Assembly: GCA_016869765.1 (NCBI GenBank)
Contig: VGES01000004.1
Span: forward strand, 1-64,000
Direction: 5' to 3'
Origin: Alphaproteobacteria bacterium
GTDB lineage: Bacteria; Pseudomonadota; Alphaproteobacteria; SHVP01
Length of the DNA: 64,000 bases
How positions within the stretch are numbered: the stretch's first letter is position 1; each line of letters begins with the position of its first letter. The notes below the pieces were generated by a model. The model saw nothing but the letters and a program-made list of their open reading frames with translations, was not told where the DNA came from and searched no databases. The position numbers and the translations under genes were made by a program. Shown here piece after piece: positions 9,733-19,255 of the stretch.

Positions 9733-10507
9733 GGAGGCCAAGGATCTCATCATCGCGCGACCAGGCGACGGGATTCTTCTCCTGACACTCAATCGCCCGA
9801 AGGTCCGCAACGCCCTCAACACCAATCTCGTCCGCCTGATCGGCGAGGCAGTTCGTGACGCTGCGACCGACGAGAGCGTCCGCTGTGTTGTCGTGACGGG
9901 CGGGCCCGACGTGTTTGCCGCGGGCGCTGACATCAACGAACTCAGGATTCGCCCGCTCCATGGCCCCGGCAACGACGAGCGTTTTCAGCACTGGGAATCG
10001 GTGCAGCGTTTTCCCAAGCCCATCGTGGCCGCGGTCAACGGTTATGCGCTGGGTGGCGGTTGCGAACTGGCCATGCTGGCGGACATCGCGATCGCCGGGG
10101 ACACGGCCAAGTTTGGCTTGCCGGAGTTGAGGCTCGGCATCATCCCCGGCCTTGGGGGCACGCAGCGACTCGTGCGTGTGGCCGGCAAAGCGATGGCGAT
10201 GAAGATGATCCTGTCGAGCGAGTTCATCGATGCCCCGAGTGCGCACGCGTGCGGGTTAGTGGCCGAAGTCGTTCCCGCGGCAACCACGATTGGTCGCGCG
10301 CTCGAACTGGCCCGCAAGATCGCCGATCAACCGCCGTTGGCGATCCGGATGGCAAAACAATCCGTCCTTGCAGCCTACGAGACTACGTTGTCGCAAGGCC
10401 TGCATTTCGAGCGCAATACCAGTCTGTCGCTATACCCAACGGAGGACAAAGCCGAGGGTATCGCGGCTTTCCTCGAGAAGCGCAAACCATCGTTCAAGGG
10501 CCGCTAG
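9725..10507 (+). CDS. enoyl-CoA hydratase/isomerase
   Basis: This 260-residue crotonase-fold enzyme hydrates 2-enoyl-CoA in beta-oxidation-like pathways. Both catalytic glutamates are present, Glu114 in GGGCELAML and Glu134 in FGLPELRLG, with the 20-residue spacing of the rat mitochondrial enzyme. The oxyanion-hole blocks (AGADINEL and GGGCE) are intact. The start ATGACTGA overlaps the helicase stop. The stop shares the palindrome CTAG with the convergent TfoX-like gene. The pathway is not clear from the neighbours. Confidence 0.92.
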   Translation: MTEEAKDLIIARPGDGILLLTLNRPKVRNALNTNLVRLIGEAVRDAATDESVRCVVVTGGPDVFAAGADINELRIRPLHGPGNDERFQHWESVQRFPKPIVAAVNGYALGGGCELAMLADIAIAGDTAKFGLPELRLGIIPGLGGTQRLVRVAGKAMAMKMILSSEFIDAPSAHACGLVAEVVPAATTIGRALELARKIADQPPLAIRMAKQSVLAAYETTLSQGLHFERNTSLSLYPTEDKAEGIAAFLEKRKPSFKGR

Positions 10508-10923
10508 TTCGGCGTTTTGCGACGCGAGGCGGCGCGCGTTTTGGCCGCCGACGCCGATACCTTCCGCGACGGTTTTTTCCTGGTTCGCTTTGCGATTGCG
10601 GCGCGCTCGGCAACGGCAATGGCCTTCCGAGCCCACGAGATCATTTCTTGGCTGTCGTCGAGAAGCGCTTCTGGCGCTTCCCAATAGGGCATCGGAACGT
10701 GCCCTCGGGAGGGTGAATCGTAGACCCACTGAAGGCATCCCGCTGCCTTGAACGCGGGCCGGTTGCCGTCGTCGACCTTCAAATAGAACCGGTCCTCCAC
10801 GATGACGGCGAACATCAGTCGGTCGGCGAAGAAACCGACGCCACCGAACATGGAGCGAGCACGTACCCCGAGTGAATCGAGAAGGTCCAGGATGTGATCG
10901 CGCAACTCGGCGCTGACGGCCAT
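10504..10923 (-). CDS. TfoX N-terminal-domain protein
   Basis: The 139-residue protein has only the N-terminal TfoX/Sxy domain (RSMFGGVGFFADRLMFAVI, then DDGNRPAF and YWEAPEAL), followed by a basic Lys/Arg-rich tail of about 35 residues. TfoX is a competence regulator in gammaproteobacteria; the role of stand-alone domains in alphaproteobacteria is not known. Its ATG comes one base after the iscX stop, so it ends the isc operon. The basic tail suggests nucleic-acid binding (inference). Confidence 0.8.
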   Translation of the reverse strand: MAVSAELRDHILDLLDSLGVRARSMFGGVGFFADRLMFAVIVEDRFYLKVDDGNRPAFKAAGCLQWVYDSPSRGHVPMPYWEAPEALLDDSQEMISWARKAIAVAERAAIAKRTRKKPSRKVSASAAKTRAASRRKTPN

Positions 10924-10924
10924 C

Positions 10925-11119
10925 TCAGTCGCGCTCGTCGAGCCAAGCCTGCTGAATAGCCTCGAGGATCTTCTCGTTCGAGCGTTGAGGATCGTCCTTG
11001 AACCCCGGCAACTCTCGAACCCAGCGATGGAGATCGGTGAACCGCAAGTTGACGATGTCGACGTCTGGATGCTGTTCCTCGAGGGCGATCGCAATATCGA
11101 TGACATCGGTCCACTTCAT
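10925..11119 (-). CDS. iscX: Fe-S assembly protein IscX
   Basis: This 64-residue acidic protein has the family start MKWTDVIDIAIALEE and the later FTDLHRWVRELPGF block. IscX (YfhJ) binds IscS and iron and adjusts the rate of cluster assembly. It follows fdx in the standard isc order, which supports the call despite the small size. Confidence 0.93.
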   Translation of the reverse strand: MKWTDVIDIAIALEEQHPDVDIVNLRFTDLHRWVRELPGFKDDPQRSNEKILEAIQQAWLDERD

Positions 11120-11130
11120 CGCCTGGTTCC

Positions 11131-11472
11131 CTATTTTGAACGATCGACCATCATGTTCCGCGTCGCCTCAGGCAACCGCACCGTCAGACCATCGAGTTCT
11201 TCGGACATGACGATCTGGCAGCCGAGCCGAGACGTGTGCGTAAGGCCGAATGCGAGGTCGAGCATGTCCTCCTCTTCTTCCTTGGCTTCCGGGAGGAGCT
11301 CGTAGAACTGGGGGTCGACGATGACGTGACAGGTCGAACAGGCGAGCGAACCTTCGCAGGCGCCTTCGAGGTCGATCTTGTTGCGATGGGCGATATCGAG
11401 CACCGACGCGCCGAGTGGGGCATCGACTTCGACGCGTTCTCCCTTCGGGGTGATGAACGTCATGCGCGGCAC
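11131..11472 (-). CDS. fdx: [2Fe-2S] ferredoxin of the isc operon
   Basis: This 113-residue adrenodoxin-type ferredoxin supplies electrons for cluster assembly. The ligands are Cys39, Cys45 and Cys48 in [11 protein letters not shown] and Cys85 in LGCQIV. A GTG start at 11472 gives [12 protein letters not shown], matching the usual leader; the internal ATG at 11463 is the alternative. It follows hscA with four bases between the hscA stop and the GTG. Confidence 0.93.
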   Translation of the reverse strand: MPRMTFITPKGERVEVDAPLGASVLDIAHRNKIDLEGACEGSLACSTCHVIVDPQFYELLPEAKEEEEDMLDLAFGLTHTSRLGCQIVMSEELDGLTVRLPEATRNMMVDRSK

Positions 11473-11476
11473 ACAG

Positions 11477-13360
11477 TCACCCGCGTCCACCGGCCATGTC
11501 GCGCTCAACCCGGTCGATCGTAAGCCCCTTGAGAGCACTCGCGACCCCATGATCCATCCGTCGCTGGGCGAAGTCCTGACAGGCCCCATCAAGGGCCGTG
11601 ATGGCCTGCATGATGTCGTCCCGATCCTCACCCTGAACCGAACGGCGCAGTCGTGCGACCGCCGTTTCGATCGTGCTGCGCTCGGGGGCACTGAGGAGCT
11701 GGGAGTCCTTGCGAAGGGCTCCCTCGAGAGCGAGCAAGGCGCGCTCCCCTTCGACTCGTGCCTCAGTGAGCAGGCGGCGCGCCAAATCATCACGGGCGTG
11801 TTTCATCGACTCCCGCAACATGCGTTCCATGTCCTCCGGCGGCAGGCCGTAGGTCGGTCGCACCTCGACGCGCTGCTCGCGACCCGTCGTCTGCTCGCGG
11901 GCGGAGACGGTCAGCAGCCCGTCGGCGTCGACGGCAAATTCGACGCGCACGCGGGCGGCACCAGCCGTCATCGGCGGGATTCCGGCCAGCGTGAAGCGGG
12001 CCAAGGAGCGGTTTTGATCGACCATTTCCCGCTCGCCCTGCACGACGTGAACGACCATGGCGTCCTGTCCGTCCTGATAGGTCGTGAACTCCTGCGCTTT
12101 GGCCACGGGAATGGCGGTATTGCGGGGAATGATCTTCTCGACCAATCCCCCCAACGTTTCGATCCCGAGGGATAGCGGCGTGACGTCGAGCAACAAGGTG
12201 TCCGACCCTCGGGTCAACGCTTCGGCTTGCAGGGCCGCACCAAGCGCGACGACCTCGTCAGGATCGATGTCGCTCAGGGGCGGCCGAGCGAAAAATTCCG
12301 CGACACGCCGTTGCACGAGTGGGACACGTGTCGACCCGCCGACGAGGACGACCCCCGCGAGATCTTCGACCGCGAGTCGCGCGTCATGAAGCACTTCGCC
12401 GCATATCGCAATCGTCCGCTCGACGAGCGGACCCAACAACCGATCGAGCGTGGCGCGGTCGAGGGGGTGCGCGCTCCGTCGCCCATCACGTTCGATCCAC
12501 CACTCGCCGCTGTCCTGGGTGGACAGGCACTCCTTGGCGAGCCGCGCGCTGAACAGAGCTCGCTTGACCTCGGCCGCCGATGGTGCCGCTCCCGGAGATT
12601 GGGCCAGGAAGTGCTCGGCTATCGCGTGGTCGAAATCGTCGCCGCCAAGTGCCGCGTCGCCCCCGGTCGCGAGCACCTGAAATACGCCCTTTTCCAGTCG
12701 CAGAATCGAAACGTCGAACGTTCCGCCACCGAGGTCGTATACCGCGAAGGTACCTTCGGCCCCCTTGTCGAGGCCGTACGCCAGGGCCGCAGCGGTGGGC
12801 TCGTTCACCAAGCGAAGGACTTCCAGTCCGGCAAGTCGCGCCGCATCTTTGGTCGCGGTGCGGGCGGCATCATCGAAGTAAGCCGGAACCGTGACGACGG
12901 CTCTGGTCACCGACTGCCCCAAGGCTCCTTCGCCGCGATGACGCAATTCGCGAAGAATCTCGGCGGACACCTCGACCGGGGAGACGACCCGGTCACCGAT
13001 CACCAGCTTCACCATCTCCCCGCTGCGACCGGGCGCCAGTTCGTGGGGGAGCGACCCGGCCAGGCGTTTCACGTCGTCGGTCCCGCGCCCCATCAGACGT
13101 TTGATGGAAGAGATCACGCGTTCGGGCTCGTCCAACAGGACGAGGCGCGCGTCATCGCCAACAGCGACTGCTCCGTCGGTCTTGTATGCGATGATCGACG
13201 GTATCAGCGAGCGTCCCCGAGGATCGCGAAGGACCTCGGGTTTGCCGTCGCGGCTGATCGCAACGAGGGAATTGGTCGTGCCGAGATCGATGCCGACCGC
13301 AAGATTGTCGCCAGCGTGCGGCATCGGCGTTTGGCCCGGTTCATGGATCTGCAGCAGCAT
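11477..13360 (-). CDS. hscA: Fe-S assembly Hsp70 chaperone HscA
   Basis: This specialised Hsp70 of 627 residues binds the LPPVK motif of IscU and drives cluster transfer with ATP. The nucleotide-binding domain opens with GIDLGTTNS near residue 23 and includes the [11 protein letters not shown] phosphate loop. The substrate-binding domain and a short lid follow, without the long C-terminal tail of DnaK. The ATG abuts the hscB stop with no gap. Its IscU target in this operon does carry LPPVK. Confidence 0.95.
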   Translation of the reverse strand: MLLQIHEPGQTPMPHAGDNLAVGIDLGTTNSLVAISRDGKPEVLRDPRGRSLIPSIIAYKTDGAVAVGDDARLVLLDEPERVISSIKRLMGRGTDDVKRLAGSLPHELAPGRSGEMVKLVIGDRVVSPVEVSAEILRELRHRGEGALGQSVTRAVVTVPAYFDDAARTATKDAARLAGLEVLRLVNEPTAAALAYGLDKGAEGTFAVYDLGGGTFDVSILRLEKGVFQVLATGGDAALGGDDFDHAIAEHFLAQSPGAAPSAAEVKRALFSARLAKECLSTQDSGEWWIERDGRRSAHPLDRATLDRLLGPLVERTIAICGEVLHDARLAVEDLAGVVLVGGSTRVPLVQRRVAEFFARPPLSDIDPDEVVALGAALQAEALTRGSDTLLLDVTPLSLGIETLGGLVEKIIPRNTAIPVAKAQEFTTYQDGQDAMVVHVVQGEREMVDQNRSLARFTLAGIPPMTAGAARVRVEFAVDADGLLTVSAREQTTGREQRVEVRPTYGLPPEDMERMLRESMKHARDDLARRLLTEARVEGERALLALEGALRKDSQLLSAPERSTIETAVARLRRSVQGEDRDDIMQAITALDGACQDFAQRRMDHGVASALKGLTIDRVERDMAGGRG

Positions 13361-14002
13361 TCAAGGCCCCGGCTTGGGTCGGCGGCCGCGCGCGCGGATT
13401 TCGTCCGCGAGCTTGTCCAGGTACGCCAGCCACAACGTTTGCTTACCCGCTTCCGCCAGATTCCCGGCCGCGAACGCGGCGGCGATGCTGCGCGTGCAGT
13501 CCTCGGCCCGTGCTAGGGCGTCCTGTGCGATCCGTTGCATCGCCCTCGGTTCGGCACTTTCGTCAAGCGCTTCACGAAGCTGCAGGACTTCCGCCAGCAA
13601 GGCCGGATCGCCTACCGTGTGCGCGTCGGCTGGGAGCGCCGGTTGGCCAAGCAGCGTCAGCAGGTATTCTGCCCGGCGACGAGGCGAACGGATCGTCTCG
13701 AACGCCTCGTTGGTTGCCGTGGAATGCTGCAAAGAAAAGGCCCGCTCCTCGGCCGACTTCGTGGCAAATCGGTCGGGGTGGAAGCGTCGCTGGAAGCCGA
13801 AATACTGCCGTTCCAGCTCCCGCAGGTCGACGTCGAACTGCCGCTTGACCCCGAGCCGGACGAAATGATCGACGGCGCGAGGCGGCTGTATGGTCCCGCA
13901 GGCATGGCAGAACGGGGCCCGAGCGTCCACGGGCGTGCGACACGACCAACAGGGCGTCGAAGCGCCAGGAGCCGGAGCATTTTCCGGCGAACGATCAAGC
14001 AT
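13361..14002 (-). CDS. hscB: J-domain co-chaperone HscB with N-terminal Cys4 motif
   Basis: The 213-residue protein delivers IscU to HscA and stimulates its ATPase. The J-domain HPD is at 75-77, and the C-terminal helical bundle that binds IscU follows. Before the J-domain there is a zinc-ribbon-like segment with Cys18-x2-Cys21 and Cys32-x2-Cys35, absent from E. coli HscB but present in human HSC20. It sits between iscA and hscA. Confidence 0.92.
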   Translation of the reverse strand: MLDRSPENAPAPGASTPCWSCRTPVDARAPFCHACGTIQPPRAVDHFVRLGVKRQFDVDLRELERQYFGFQRRFHPDRFATKSAEERAFSLQHSTATNEAFETIRSPRRRAEYLLTLLGQPALPADAHTVGDPALLAEVLQLREALDESAEPRAMQRIAQDALARAEDCTRSIAAAFAAGNLAEAGKQTLWLAYLDKLADEIRARGRRPKPGP

Positions 14003-14027
14003 GAGAAGACCGGGGCGGCGTTGATCG

Positions 14028-14360
14028 CTACACGTGGAACGATTCGCCGCACCCGCACTTGCCCTTTTCGTTTGGGTTCTTGAAGACGAATCCCGACTTC
14101 ATTTTTTCATCGACGAAATCCATCTCCGTTCCGAGCAGGAACATCGCGGCCTTCGGATCGACGAGGATGGTGACGCCCTTGTCTTCGACGATCTCGTCGA
14201 ACTCGTTGCGGGCCTCGGCGTATTCGATCGTGTACTGCAACCCCGAGCACCCGGCGGTCCGAACCCCGATGCGAATTCCGGCCGCCGGCTTGTCGCGCTT
14301 GCTCATCAAGAGCTTGACGCGCTCGGCAGCGGCGTCGCTGATCGTCATCATCTGAGACAT
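14028..14360 (-). CDS. iscA: A-type Fe-S carrier IscA
   Basis: This 110-residue protein receives and passes on Fe-S clusters. The three conserved cysteines are Cys38 in RTAGCSG and Cys102 and Cys104 in KCGCGESF. There are two adjacent ATGs (14363 and 14360). The second is preferred because AAGGGG lies six bases before it and only three before the first. It follows iscU by 33 bases. Confidence 0.94.
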   Translation of the reverse strand: MSQMMTISDAAAERVKLLMSKRDKPAAGIRIGVRTAGCSGLQYTIEYAEARNEFDEIVEDKGVTILVDPKAAMFLLGTEMDFVDEKMKSGFVFKNPNEKGKCGCGESFHV

Positions 14361-14393
14361 CATCGTCCCCTTATTCGGGCCGCACCCGGCGTG

Positions 14394-14786
14394 TCAACCA
14401 GCTTTGTGCCCCTGCTTGGCACGATAGTCGGCCACGGCGGCCTTGATGGCGTCTTCGGCCAGCACGGAGCAGTGGATCTTGACCGGGGGCAAGGCCAGAT
14501 GCTGGGCGATCTGGGTGTTCTTGATCGTCGCCGCCTCGTCGAGCGACTTACCCTTGACCCACTCCGTGATCAGGCTCGAGGAGGCGATCGCAGAGCCACA
14601 GCCGAAGGTCTTGAACTTGGCATCTTCGATGATGCCGTGCTCGTTTACCTTGATCTGCAATTTCATGACGTCGCCGCACGCGGGCGCCCCCACGAGTCCG
14701 GTGCCGACGTCTTGGGCGTTCTTGTCGAGCGACCCGATATTGCGCGGGTTCTCGTAATGATCGACGACGCGTTCGCTGTAAGCCAT
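14394..14786 (-). CDS. iscU: Fe-S cluster scaffold IscU
   Basis: The nascent cluster is built on this 130-residue protein with sulfur from IscS. Cys37, Cys63 and Cys106 and the neighbouring Asp39 are present, and LPPVK at 99-103 is the HscA recognition motif. Length and sequence are textbook. It lies between iscS and iscA. Confidence 0.97.
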   Translation of the reverse strand: MAYSERVVDHYENPRNIGSLDKNAQDVGTGLVGAPACGDVMKLQIKVNEHGIIEDAKFKTFGCGSAIASSSLITEWVKGKSLDEAATIKNTQIAQHLALPPVKIHCSVLAEDAIKAAVADYRAKQGHKAG

Positions 14787-14807
14787 GGTGCTTTCCCCTG
14801 CTGCTGA

Positions 14808-16046
14808 TCAGTGTTCCGCCCAGTTGATCGACTTGAGGTCGATGCCTTCCTGGACCATTTCCCAAAGCGGGCTCATCGCCCGCAGCTTCTTGACTTGGCC
14901 GGCAATCAATTCGACCGCGTAGTCGATTTCGGCCTCCGTCGTGAAACGTCCAAAGCCGATCCGAATCGAGGTGTGCGCCAATTCTTCGTCGACACCCAAG
15001 GCGCGCAACACGTAGGACGGCTCGAGCGACGCCGAGGTGCAGGCCGAGCCCGAGGACACCGCCAGATCCTTGATTCCCATGAGCAGAGACTCGCCTTCGA
15101 CGTAGGCAAAGCTCAGGTTCAGGTTGCCGGGGTATCGCTGGGCGCGATCGCCGTTGAGGAAGACCTCGGGCAAGGTCGCGGTGATCCCGTCGTAAAAACG
15201 ATCCGAGAGCCGGCGGATGCGCTCGTTGTCCGTCCCCATGTATTTCTCGGCGATCGCGCAGGCACTTCCGAGGCCGACACACAGCGGCGTCGGGAGTGTT
15301 CCCGAACGCATTCCCCGCTCCTGACCGCCGCCGTCGATCATCGCCCGCAGACGAACCCGCGGCTTTCGTCGCACATAGAGGGCGCCGATTCCCTTCGGCC
15401 CATAGAGCTTGTGTCCGGAGATGCTCATCAGATCGATGTTCATCTCCTCGACATCGAGCGGAATCTTGCCCACGGCCTGGGCGCAGTCCGTGTGGAAGAA
15501 GGTCCCGCGTTGCCGGCAGATCGCGCCGATTTCCTTGAGCGGTTGGATGACGCCGATCTCGTTGTTCACGCCCATGACGGAAACGATGGCCGTCCGGTCC
15601 GTGATTGCGTCGCGCAATTGGTCGAGGTCGATCAGTCCGTTTTTGGCTACCGGCAGGTAGGTCACTCTGAACCCTTCCTGCTCGAGGTGTCGGCAAGTAT
15701 CGAGGACGCACTTGTGCTCGGTGACGACGGTGACCACGTGGTCTTTGCGATCCTTGTAGAACTGTGCGACTCCTTTCAGAGCCAGATTGTTCGACTCGGT
15801 AGCGCCCGACGTGAAGACGATTTCTTTTTCGTCGGCACCGATCACGTGCGCGACCTGCGCCCGGGCGGTCTCGACGGCCTCTTCAGCCTCCCACCCGAAC
15901 GAATGGCTTCGCGAGTGTGGGTTACCGAACTTCTCGGTGAAATACGGCAACATCTCGTCGAGGACACGAGGATCGACCGGCGTCGTGGCCTGATAGTCGA
16001 GGTAGACGGGGGTCTTGATGTTGGGCTTCTTGGTGTTCTCGACCAT
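14808..16046 (-). CDS. iscS: cysteine desulfurase IscS
   Basis: This PLP enzyme takes sulfur from cysteine and donates it to IscU. Lys213 in [10 protein letters not shown] binds PLP, and Cys336 in [10 protein letters not shown] is the persulfide cysteine on the mobile loop. The ATG at 16046 gives 412 residues and has GGAAGG seven bases before it; a frame reaching 16073 would overlap the upstream gene. The C-terminal [15 protein letters not shown] tail that docks IscU is present, which makes this the main desulfurase of the operon. Confidence 0.95.
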   Translation of the reverse strand: MVENTKKPNIKTPVYLDYQATTPVDPRVLDEMLPYFTEKFGNPHSRSHSFGWEAEEAVETARAQVAHVIGADEKEIVFTSGATESNNLALKGVAQFYKDRKDHVVTVVTEHKCVLDTCRHLEQEGFRVTYLPVAKNGLIDLDQLRDAITDRTAIVSVMGVNNEIGVIQPLKEIGAICRQRGTFFHTDCAQAVGKIPLDVEEMNIDLMSISGHKLYGPKGIGALYVRRKPRVRLRAMIDGGGQERGMRSGTLPTPLCVGLGSACAIAEKYMGTDNERIRRLSDRFYDGITATLPEVFLNGDRAQRYPGNLNLSFAYVEGESLLMGIKDLAVSSGSACTSASLEPSYVLRALGVDEELAHTSIRIGFGRFTTEAEIDYAVELIAGQVKKLRAMSPLWEMVQEGIDLKSINWAEH

Positions 16047-16062
16047 TACGCGGCCTTCCCTA

Positions 16063-17193
16063 CTAAGCAGCATTTACAGTCAGACGACGGGCCAATCGGC
16101 GGACGAGCACGCCATAGGCATCGACAAATCGGTCCACGTCATTTTTCGTATTTTGCCAACCGAGGCTGACCCGGATCGCCGAGCGCGCCCGCTCCGGCGC
16201 GACACCCATGGCCGAAAGAACGTGCGATGGCTCGACCTTCCCCGAGGAGCACGCGGCGCCGGCGCTGATCGCGACGCCGTCGAGATCGAGTGCCGCCACC
16301 TGCGTCGCACCGTCCAAGCCATCGCAAGCGATACACGAGGTATTTACAACCCGCGGGGCTGAGGTGCCCATCACCTGGACGCCCGGCAAGGCCCGGACCC
16401 GGCGCTCCAGGTCATCCCGCCACGCGCCGATCTGCGCCCAAACGCCGAACCGGGGTGAGATCAGAGCCGCTGCAAAGCCGGCAATTCCGGCCACGTTTTC
16501 CGTGCCGGCACGAAGGCCGCGTTCTTGGAGGCCGCCCGTCAACAGGGGCGCGATCGACAGCCCAGGACGGACGATTAGTGCGCCGACTCCGGTCGGTCCC
16601 CCGACCTTGTGCGCCGACAGCGTGAGCAGATCGATTCCGCTTTCATGAAACGAGATTTGGAGTTTTCCCAACGCTTGAACCGCGTCGACATGGAGGATCG
16701 CGCCAGCGCCGTGAACCGCGGCAACGATTTCGGCCATCGACTGAATGACGCCCGTCTCGTTGTTGACCCACTGAATCGACACCAACGTGCTGGGTCCCGC
16801 CTGGCGCAGGTATCCGGCGAGGACGTCGAGATCAAGCATGCCCGTCCCGTCAACCGGGGCGGTCAGCATGTGCGGGTCGACTTCCGCGGCAGTCTTGAGG
16901 ACGGACGGGTGCTCGACGGCAGAGACGATGCGGCGGGCCCCCGGGGCGCCAACCAACGCCAAAACGTTGGCCTCGGTCCCGCCGCTCGTGAAAACGACGC
17001 TATCCCCCTGGGCTCCCACGCTCTTGGCGACCACCTCCCGAGCGTGATCGAGGATCCGCCGGGCCTTGATCCCTTCGCGATGCACCGACGACGGGTTGCC
17101 GGCGTTCTCGAGAACCTGCAACACCGCCGAAGCGGCTTCCGGCAGCAGCGGCGCCGAAGCGTTGTAGTCGAGATAGGCGCGAAGGTTCGTCAC
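16063..17193 (-). CDS. second cysteine desulfurase (NifS/IscS-like)
   Basis: This 376-residue class V PLP enzyme is directly upstream of iscS. The PLP lysine (Lys196 in [10 protein letters not shown]) and the catalytic Cys315 ([13 protein letters not shown]) are intact, so it should be active. It lacks the IscU-docking tail of its neighbour and is clearly diverged from it, so it is not a recent duplicate. A desulfurase in this position, between iscR and iscS, also occurs in Rickettsia and other alphaproteobacteria. It may feed thiolation or another acceptor. Confidence 0.92.
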   Translation of the reverse strand: MTNLRAYLDYNASAPLLPEAASAVLQVLENAGNPSSVHREGIKARRILDHAREVVAKSVGAQGDSVVFTSGGTEANVLALVGAPGARRIVSAVEHPSVLKTAAEVDPHMLTAPVDGTGMLDLDVLAGYLRQAGPSTLVSIQWVNNETGVIQSMAEIVAAVHGAGAILHVDAVQALGKLQISFHESGIDLLTLSAHKVGGPTGVGALIVRPGLSIAPLLTGGLQERGLRAGTENVAGIAGFAAALISPRFGVWAQIGAWRDDLERRVRALPGVQVMGTSAPRVVNTSCIACDGLDGATQVAALDLDGVAISAGAACSSGKVEPSHVLSAMGVAPERARSAIRVSLGWQNTKNDVDRFVDAYGVLVRRLARRLTVNAA

Positions 17194-17200
17194 GATCGTC

Positions 17201-17686
17201 TCAGGCGATTACCTGTTCCGGGGCCGGCACCGGTTCGGCGACGGGCGCCGGCAGCGTGAATTTGCTCACGCCAAGCACGCGCTTGCCGATGACATCGGCG
17301 AGCGTCACCGCGCTCAAGAAACGGTGGATTTGATTGCCGAGTTCCTCCCACAGGTCATGGGTCAGGCAGCGGCTATGGTTCTTGCCGCAGCCGAGCGAAG
17401 AACCTGGCGGGCAACGCGTCGCTCGCAGGGGTTCATCGACGGCCACCACGATGTCTGAGATTCTCGTCTGATCGACGGAATGGCTCAGCATGTAGCCGCC
17501 GCCCGGGCCGCGCACGCTCCGGACCAGCCCACCTCGACGAAGTTTGCCGAACAATTGTTCGAGGTAGCTGAGCGAGATGTCCTGTCGCTCGGCGATGTCG
17601 GCCAGGGAAACCGGCCGCCCATTGCTATTCGACGCGAGATCCACCATCGCCATGACGGCGTAACGACCTTTGGTGCTCAGTTTCAC
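17201..17686 (-). CDS. iscR: Rrf2-family Fe-S regulator IscR
   Basis: This winged-helix repressor senses Fe-S status and controls the isc genes. The DNA-binding part begins MKLSTKGRYAVMAM. The cluster ligands are Cys92, Cys100, Cys107 and His110; E. coli uses Cys92, Cys98, Cys104 and His107, so the loop here is a few residues longer. The start is GTG with GGGAGA upstream. The short gap to cysE holds an inverted repeat, GGGAC-TCT-GTCCC at 17709-17721, a possible operator or small attenuating hairpin. Confidence 0.94.
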   Translation of the reverse strand: MKLSTKGRYAVMAMVDLASNSNGRPVSLADIAERQDISLSYLEQLFGKLRRGGLVRSVRGPGGGYMLSHSVDQTRISDIVVAVDEPLRATRCPPGSSLGCGKNHSRCLTHDLWEELGNQIHRFLSAVTLADVIGKRVLGVSKFTLPAPVAEPVPAPEQVIA

Positions 17687-17725
17687 AGCTGTCTCCCTAT
17701 CACCCTGAGGGACTCTGTCCCGAGG

Positions 17726-18451
17726 TTATCGATCAATCCGGCGTGCCTGTTCCTCACTCGAAGAATCTTTTTCGCTCGCCAAATCCGCAGGCGGCCTGTG
17801 GCGCTCGAGTTCCTCGACCCGGGCCCGAAGCAATTCGACCTGCTCCATCAAGCCGCGCAACGCAGCCCCGGCCGGATCGCCATCGCCAGGTGTCCCATAG
17901 GCGATGAAGTCGGCCGTCGCACGCTTTTGGGCGACAGGTTTGGCGGGAATACCCACCACCACCGTGCCGCTCGCCACATCCTTGGTCACAACCGCATTCG
18001 AACCGACGCGGACGCCGTCTCCGAGCATGATCGGCCCGAGCACCTTGGCTCCCGCACCGACGATGACGTCATTGCCGAGGGTTGGGTGACGCTTGCCCTG
18101 GTGGAGCGACGTTCCGCCCAAGGTCACCCCCTGATAGAGCGTCACGTTGTCCCCGATCTCGGTCGTCTCGCCAATCACCACGCCATGGCCATGATCGATG
18201 AAGAAGCCCCGTCCAATCTTGGCACCTGGATGGATTTCGATGCCGGTCACAAACCGCGACCAGGTTGCGACCAGGCGTGCCAAGAAACGCCAGCCGGACC
18301 GCCACAGCCGAGAGGCGACGCGATGCCAAAGCACGGCATGGAAACCGGGGTAGAGAAAGACCACCTCAAGGCGCGAGCGCGCCGCCGGGTCGCGAGCCAG
18401 GACGGCATCGACATCCTGCCCAAGCGACTTGAGGTGAGGGATTAGCGCCAT
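17726..18451 (-). CDS. cysE: serine O-acetyltransferase
   Basis: The enzyme makes O-acetylserine, the cysteine precursor. The N-terminal helical domain ([18 protein letters not shown]) is followed by left-handed beta-helix hexapeptide turns with the active-site block [14 protein letters not shown]. The ATG at 18451 ([11 protein letters not shown], 241 residues) is preferred over upstream ATGs because a promoter-like pair overlaps those. The C-terminal 40 residues form a charged helix. As first gene of the isc run it ties cysteine supply to the two desulfurases downstream. Confidence 0.9.
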   Translation of the reverse strand: MALIPHLKSLGQDVDAVLARDPAARSRLEVVFLYPGFHAVLWHRVASRLWRSGWRFLARLVATWSRFVTGIEIHPGAKIGRGFFIDHGHGVVIGETTEIGDNVTLYQGVTLGGTSLHQGKRHPTLGNDVIVGAGAKVLGPIMLGDGVRVGSNAVVTKDVASGTVVVGIPAKPVAQKRATADFIAYGTPGDGDPAGAALRGLMEQVELLRARVEELERHRPPADLASEKDSSSEEQARRIDR

Positions 18452-18490
18452 GCTATAGTCCGCCGCTTTCCAATTCGGTCGTCGGTTGCT

Positions 18491-18520
18491 CATATAGGAT
18501 GCCCGACTTCCTTGATCAAG
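18491..18520 (-). promoter_or_regulatory. candidate promoter and palindromic operator for cysE-isc
   Basis: Read leftward, TTGATC (18519-18514), a 17-base spacer, and TATATG (18496-18491) form a good sigma-70-like promoter. The -35 lies in the perfect 10-bp palindrome CTTGATCAAG (18511-18520), a plausible operator. RNA would start near 18484, upstream of the chosen cysE ATG. Confidence 0.5.
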
Positions 18521-18598
18521 TAATTGCGCGCCAGATTTTGCTGTCCCAGGGTTTATTCCCACTTAATTCAGTAATGAATTCCCGTATCGAGACCAAGG

Positions 18599-19255
18599 AT
18601 GCCTGAAGTCACATTCAATGGCCCGGAAGGGCGCCTCGAGGGCCGCTATCACGCGAGCAAGTCCACGGGGGCCCCGATTGCGGTGATCCTACATCCACAC
18701 CCCCAACATGGCGGAACCATGAACAACAAGGTGGTCTACACCTTGTTTCATGCTTTTGCTGAACGCGGTTTTTCCGTTCTACGCTTCAACTTCCGGGGCG
18801 TTGGTCGCAGCGAAGGTGAATTCGACCAAGGCCAGGGCGAGCTCTCCGATGCCGCCTCGGCGCTGGATTGGCTGCAGACCTTCAACGCCAGCGAGAGGTC
18901 CTGCTGGGTGGCGGGCTTTTCCTTTGGCGCCTGGATCGCCATGCAGTTGCTGATGCGGCGTCCAGAAATCGAGGGGTTCGTATCCGTTGCTCCCCCCGCC
19001 AGCCTGTTCGATTTCACCTTTCTCGCGCCCTGCCCGTCCTCAGGGCTGATCGTGCACGGCGACATTGACCAGCACGTGCCGCTCGCAGATGTCAACAAGT
19101 TGGCAGACAAACTCGCGCTCCAGCGGGCGATCAAGGTCGATTTCAAAACGATCCAGGGGGCCGATCACTTCTTCAACGACCGGCTCGATCAACTGAAGGC
19201 GACGGTTGAAGGTTATTTGACCACGGCCGTCGGCCGCCAAAAGGCCACCGCTTAA
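18599..19255 (+). CDS. alpha/beta hydrolase, conserved neighbour of isc genes
   Basis: This 218-residue cytoplasmic hydrolase begins with a beta-rich segment and an HPHPQHGGTMNNKVV oxyanion block. FNFRGVGRSEG and the nucleophile elbow GFSFGAW follow, then HGDIDQHVP with the acidic residue and GADHFF with the histidine. The type resembles the predicted dienelactone-like hydrolases found next to iscR in other alphaproteobacteria, but no substrate is known. It is divergent from cysE. Its TAA stop is shared with the TTAA palindrome of anmK. Confidence 0.85.
   Translation: MPEVTFNGPEGRLEGRYHASKSTGAPIAVILHPHPQHGGTMNNKVVYTLFHAFAERGFSVLRFNFRGVGRSEGEFDQGQGELSDAASALDWLQTFNASERSCWVAGFSFGAWIAMQLLMRRPEIEGFVSVAPPASLFDFTFLAPCPSSGLIVHGDIDQHVPLADVNKLADKLALQRAIKVDFKTIQGADHFFNDRLDQLKATVEGYLTTAVGRQKATA

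Noticed and set aside
16063..16073. A longer IscS beginning at 16073
   Set aside because: It would overlap the upstream desulfurase; ATG 16046 has a good ribosome site and the normal family start.
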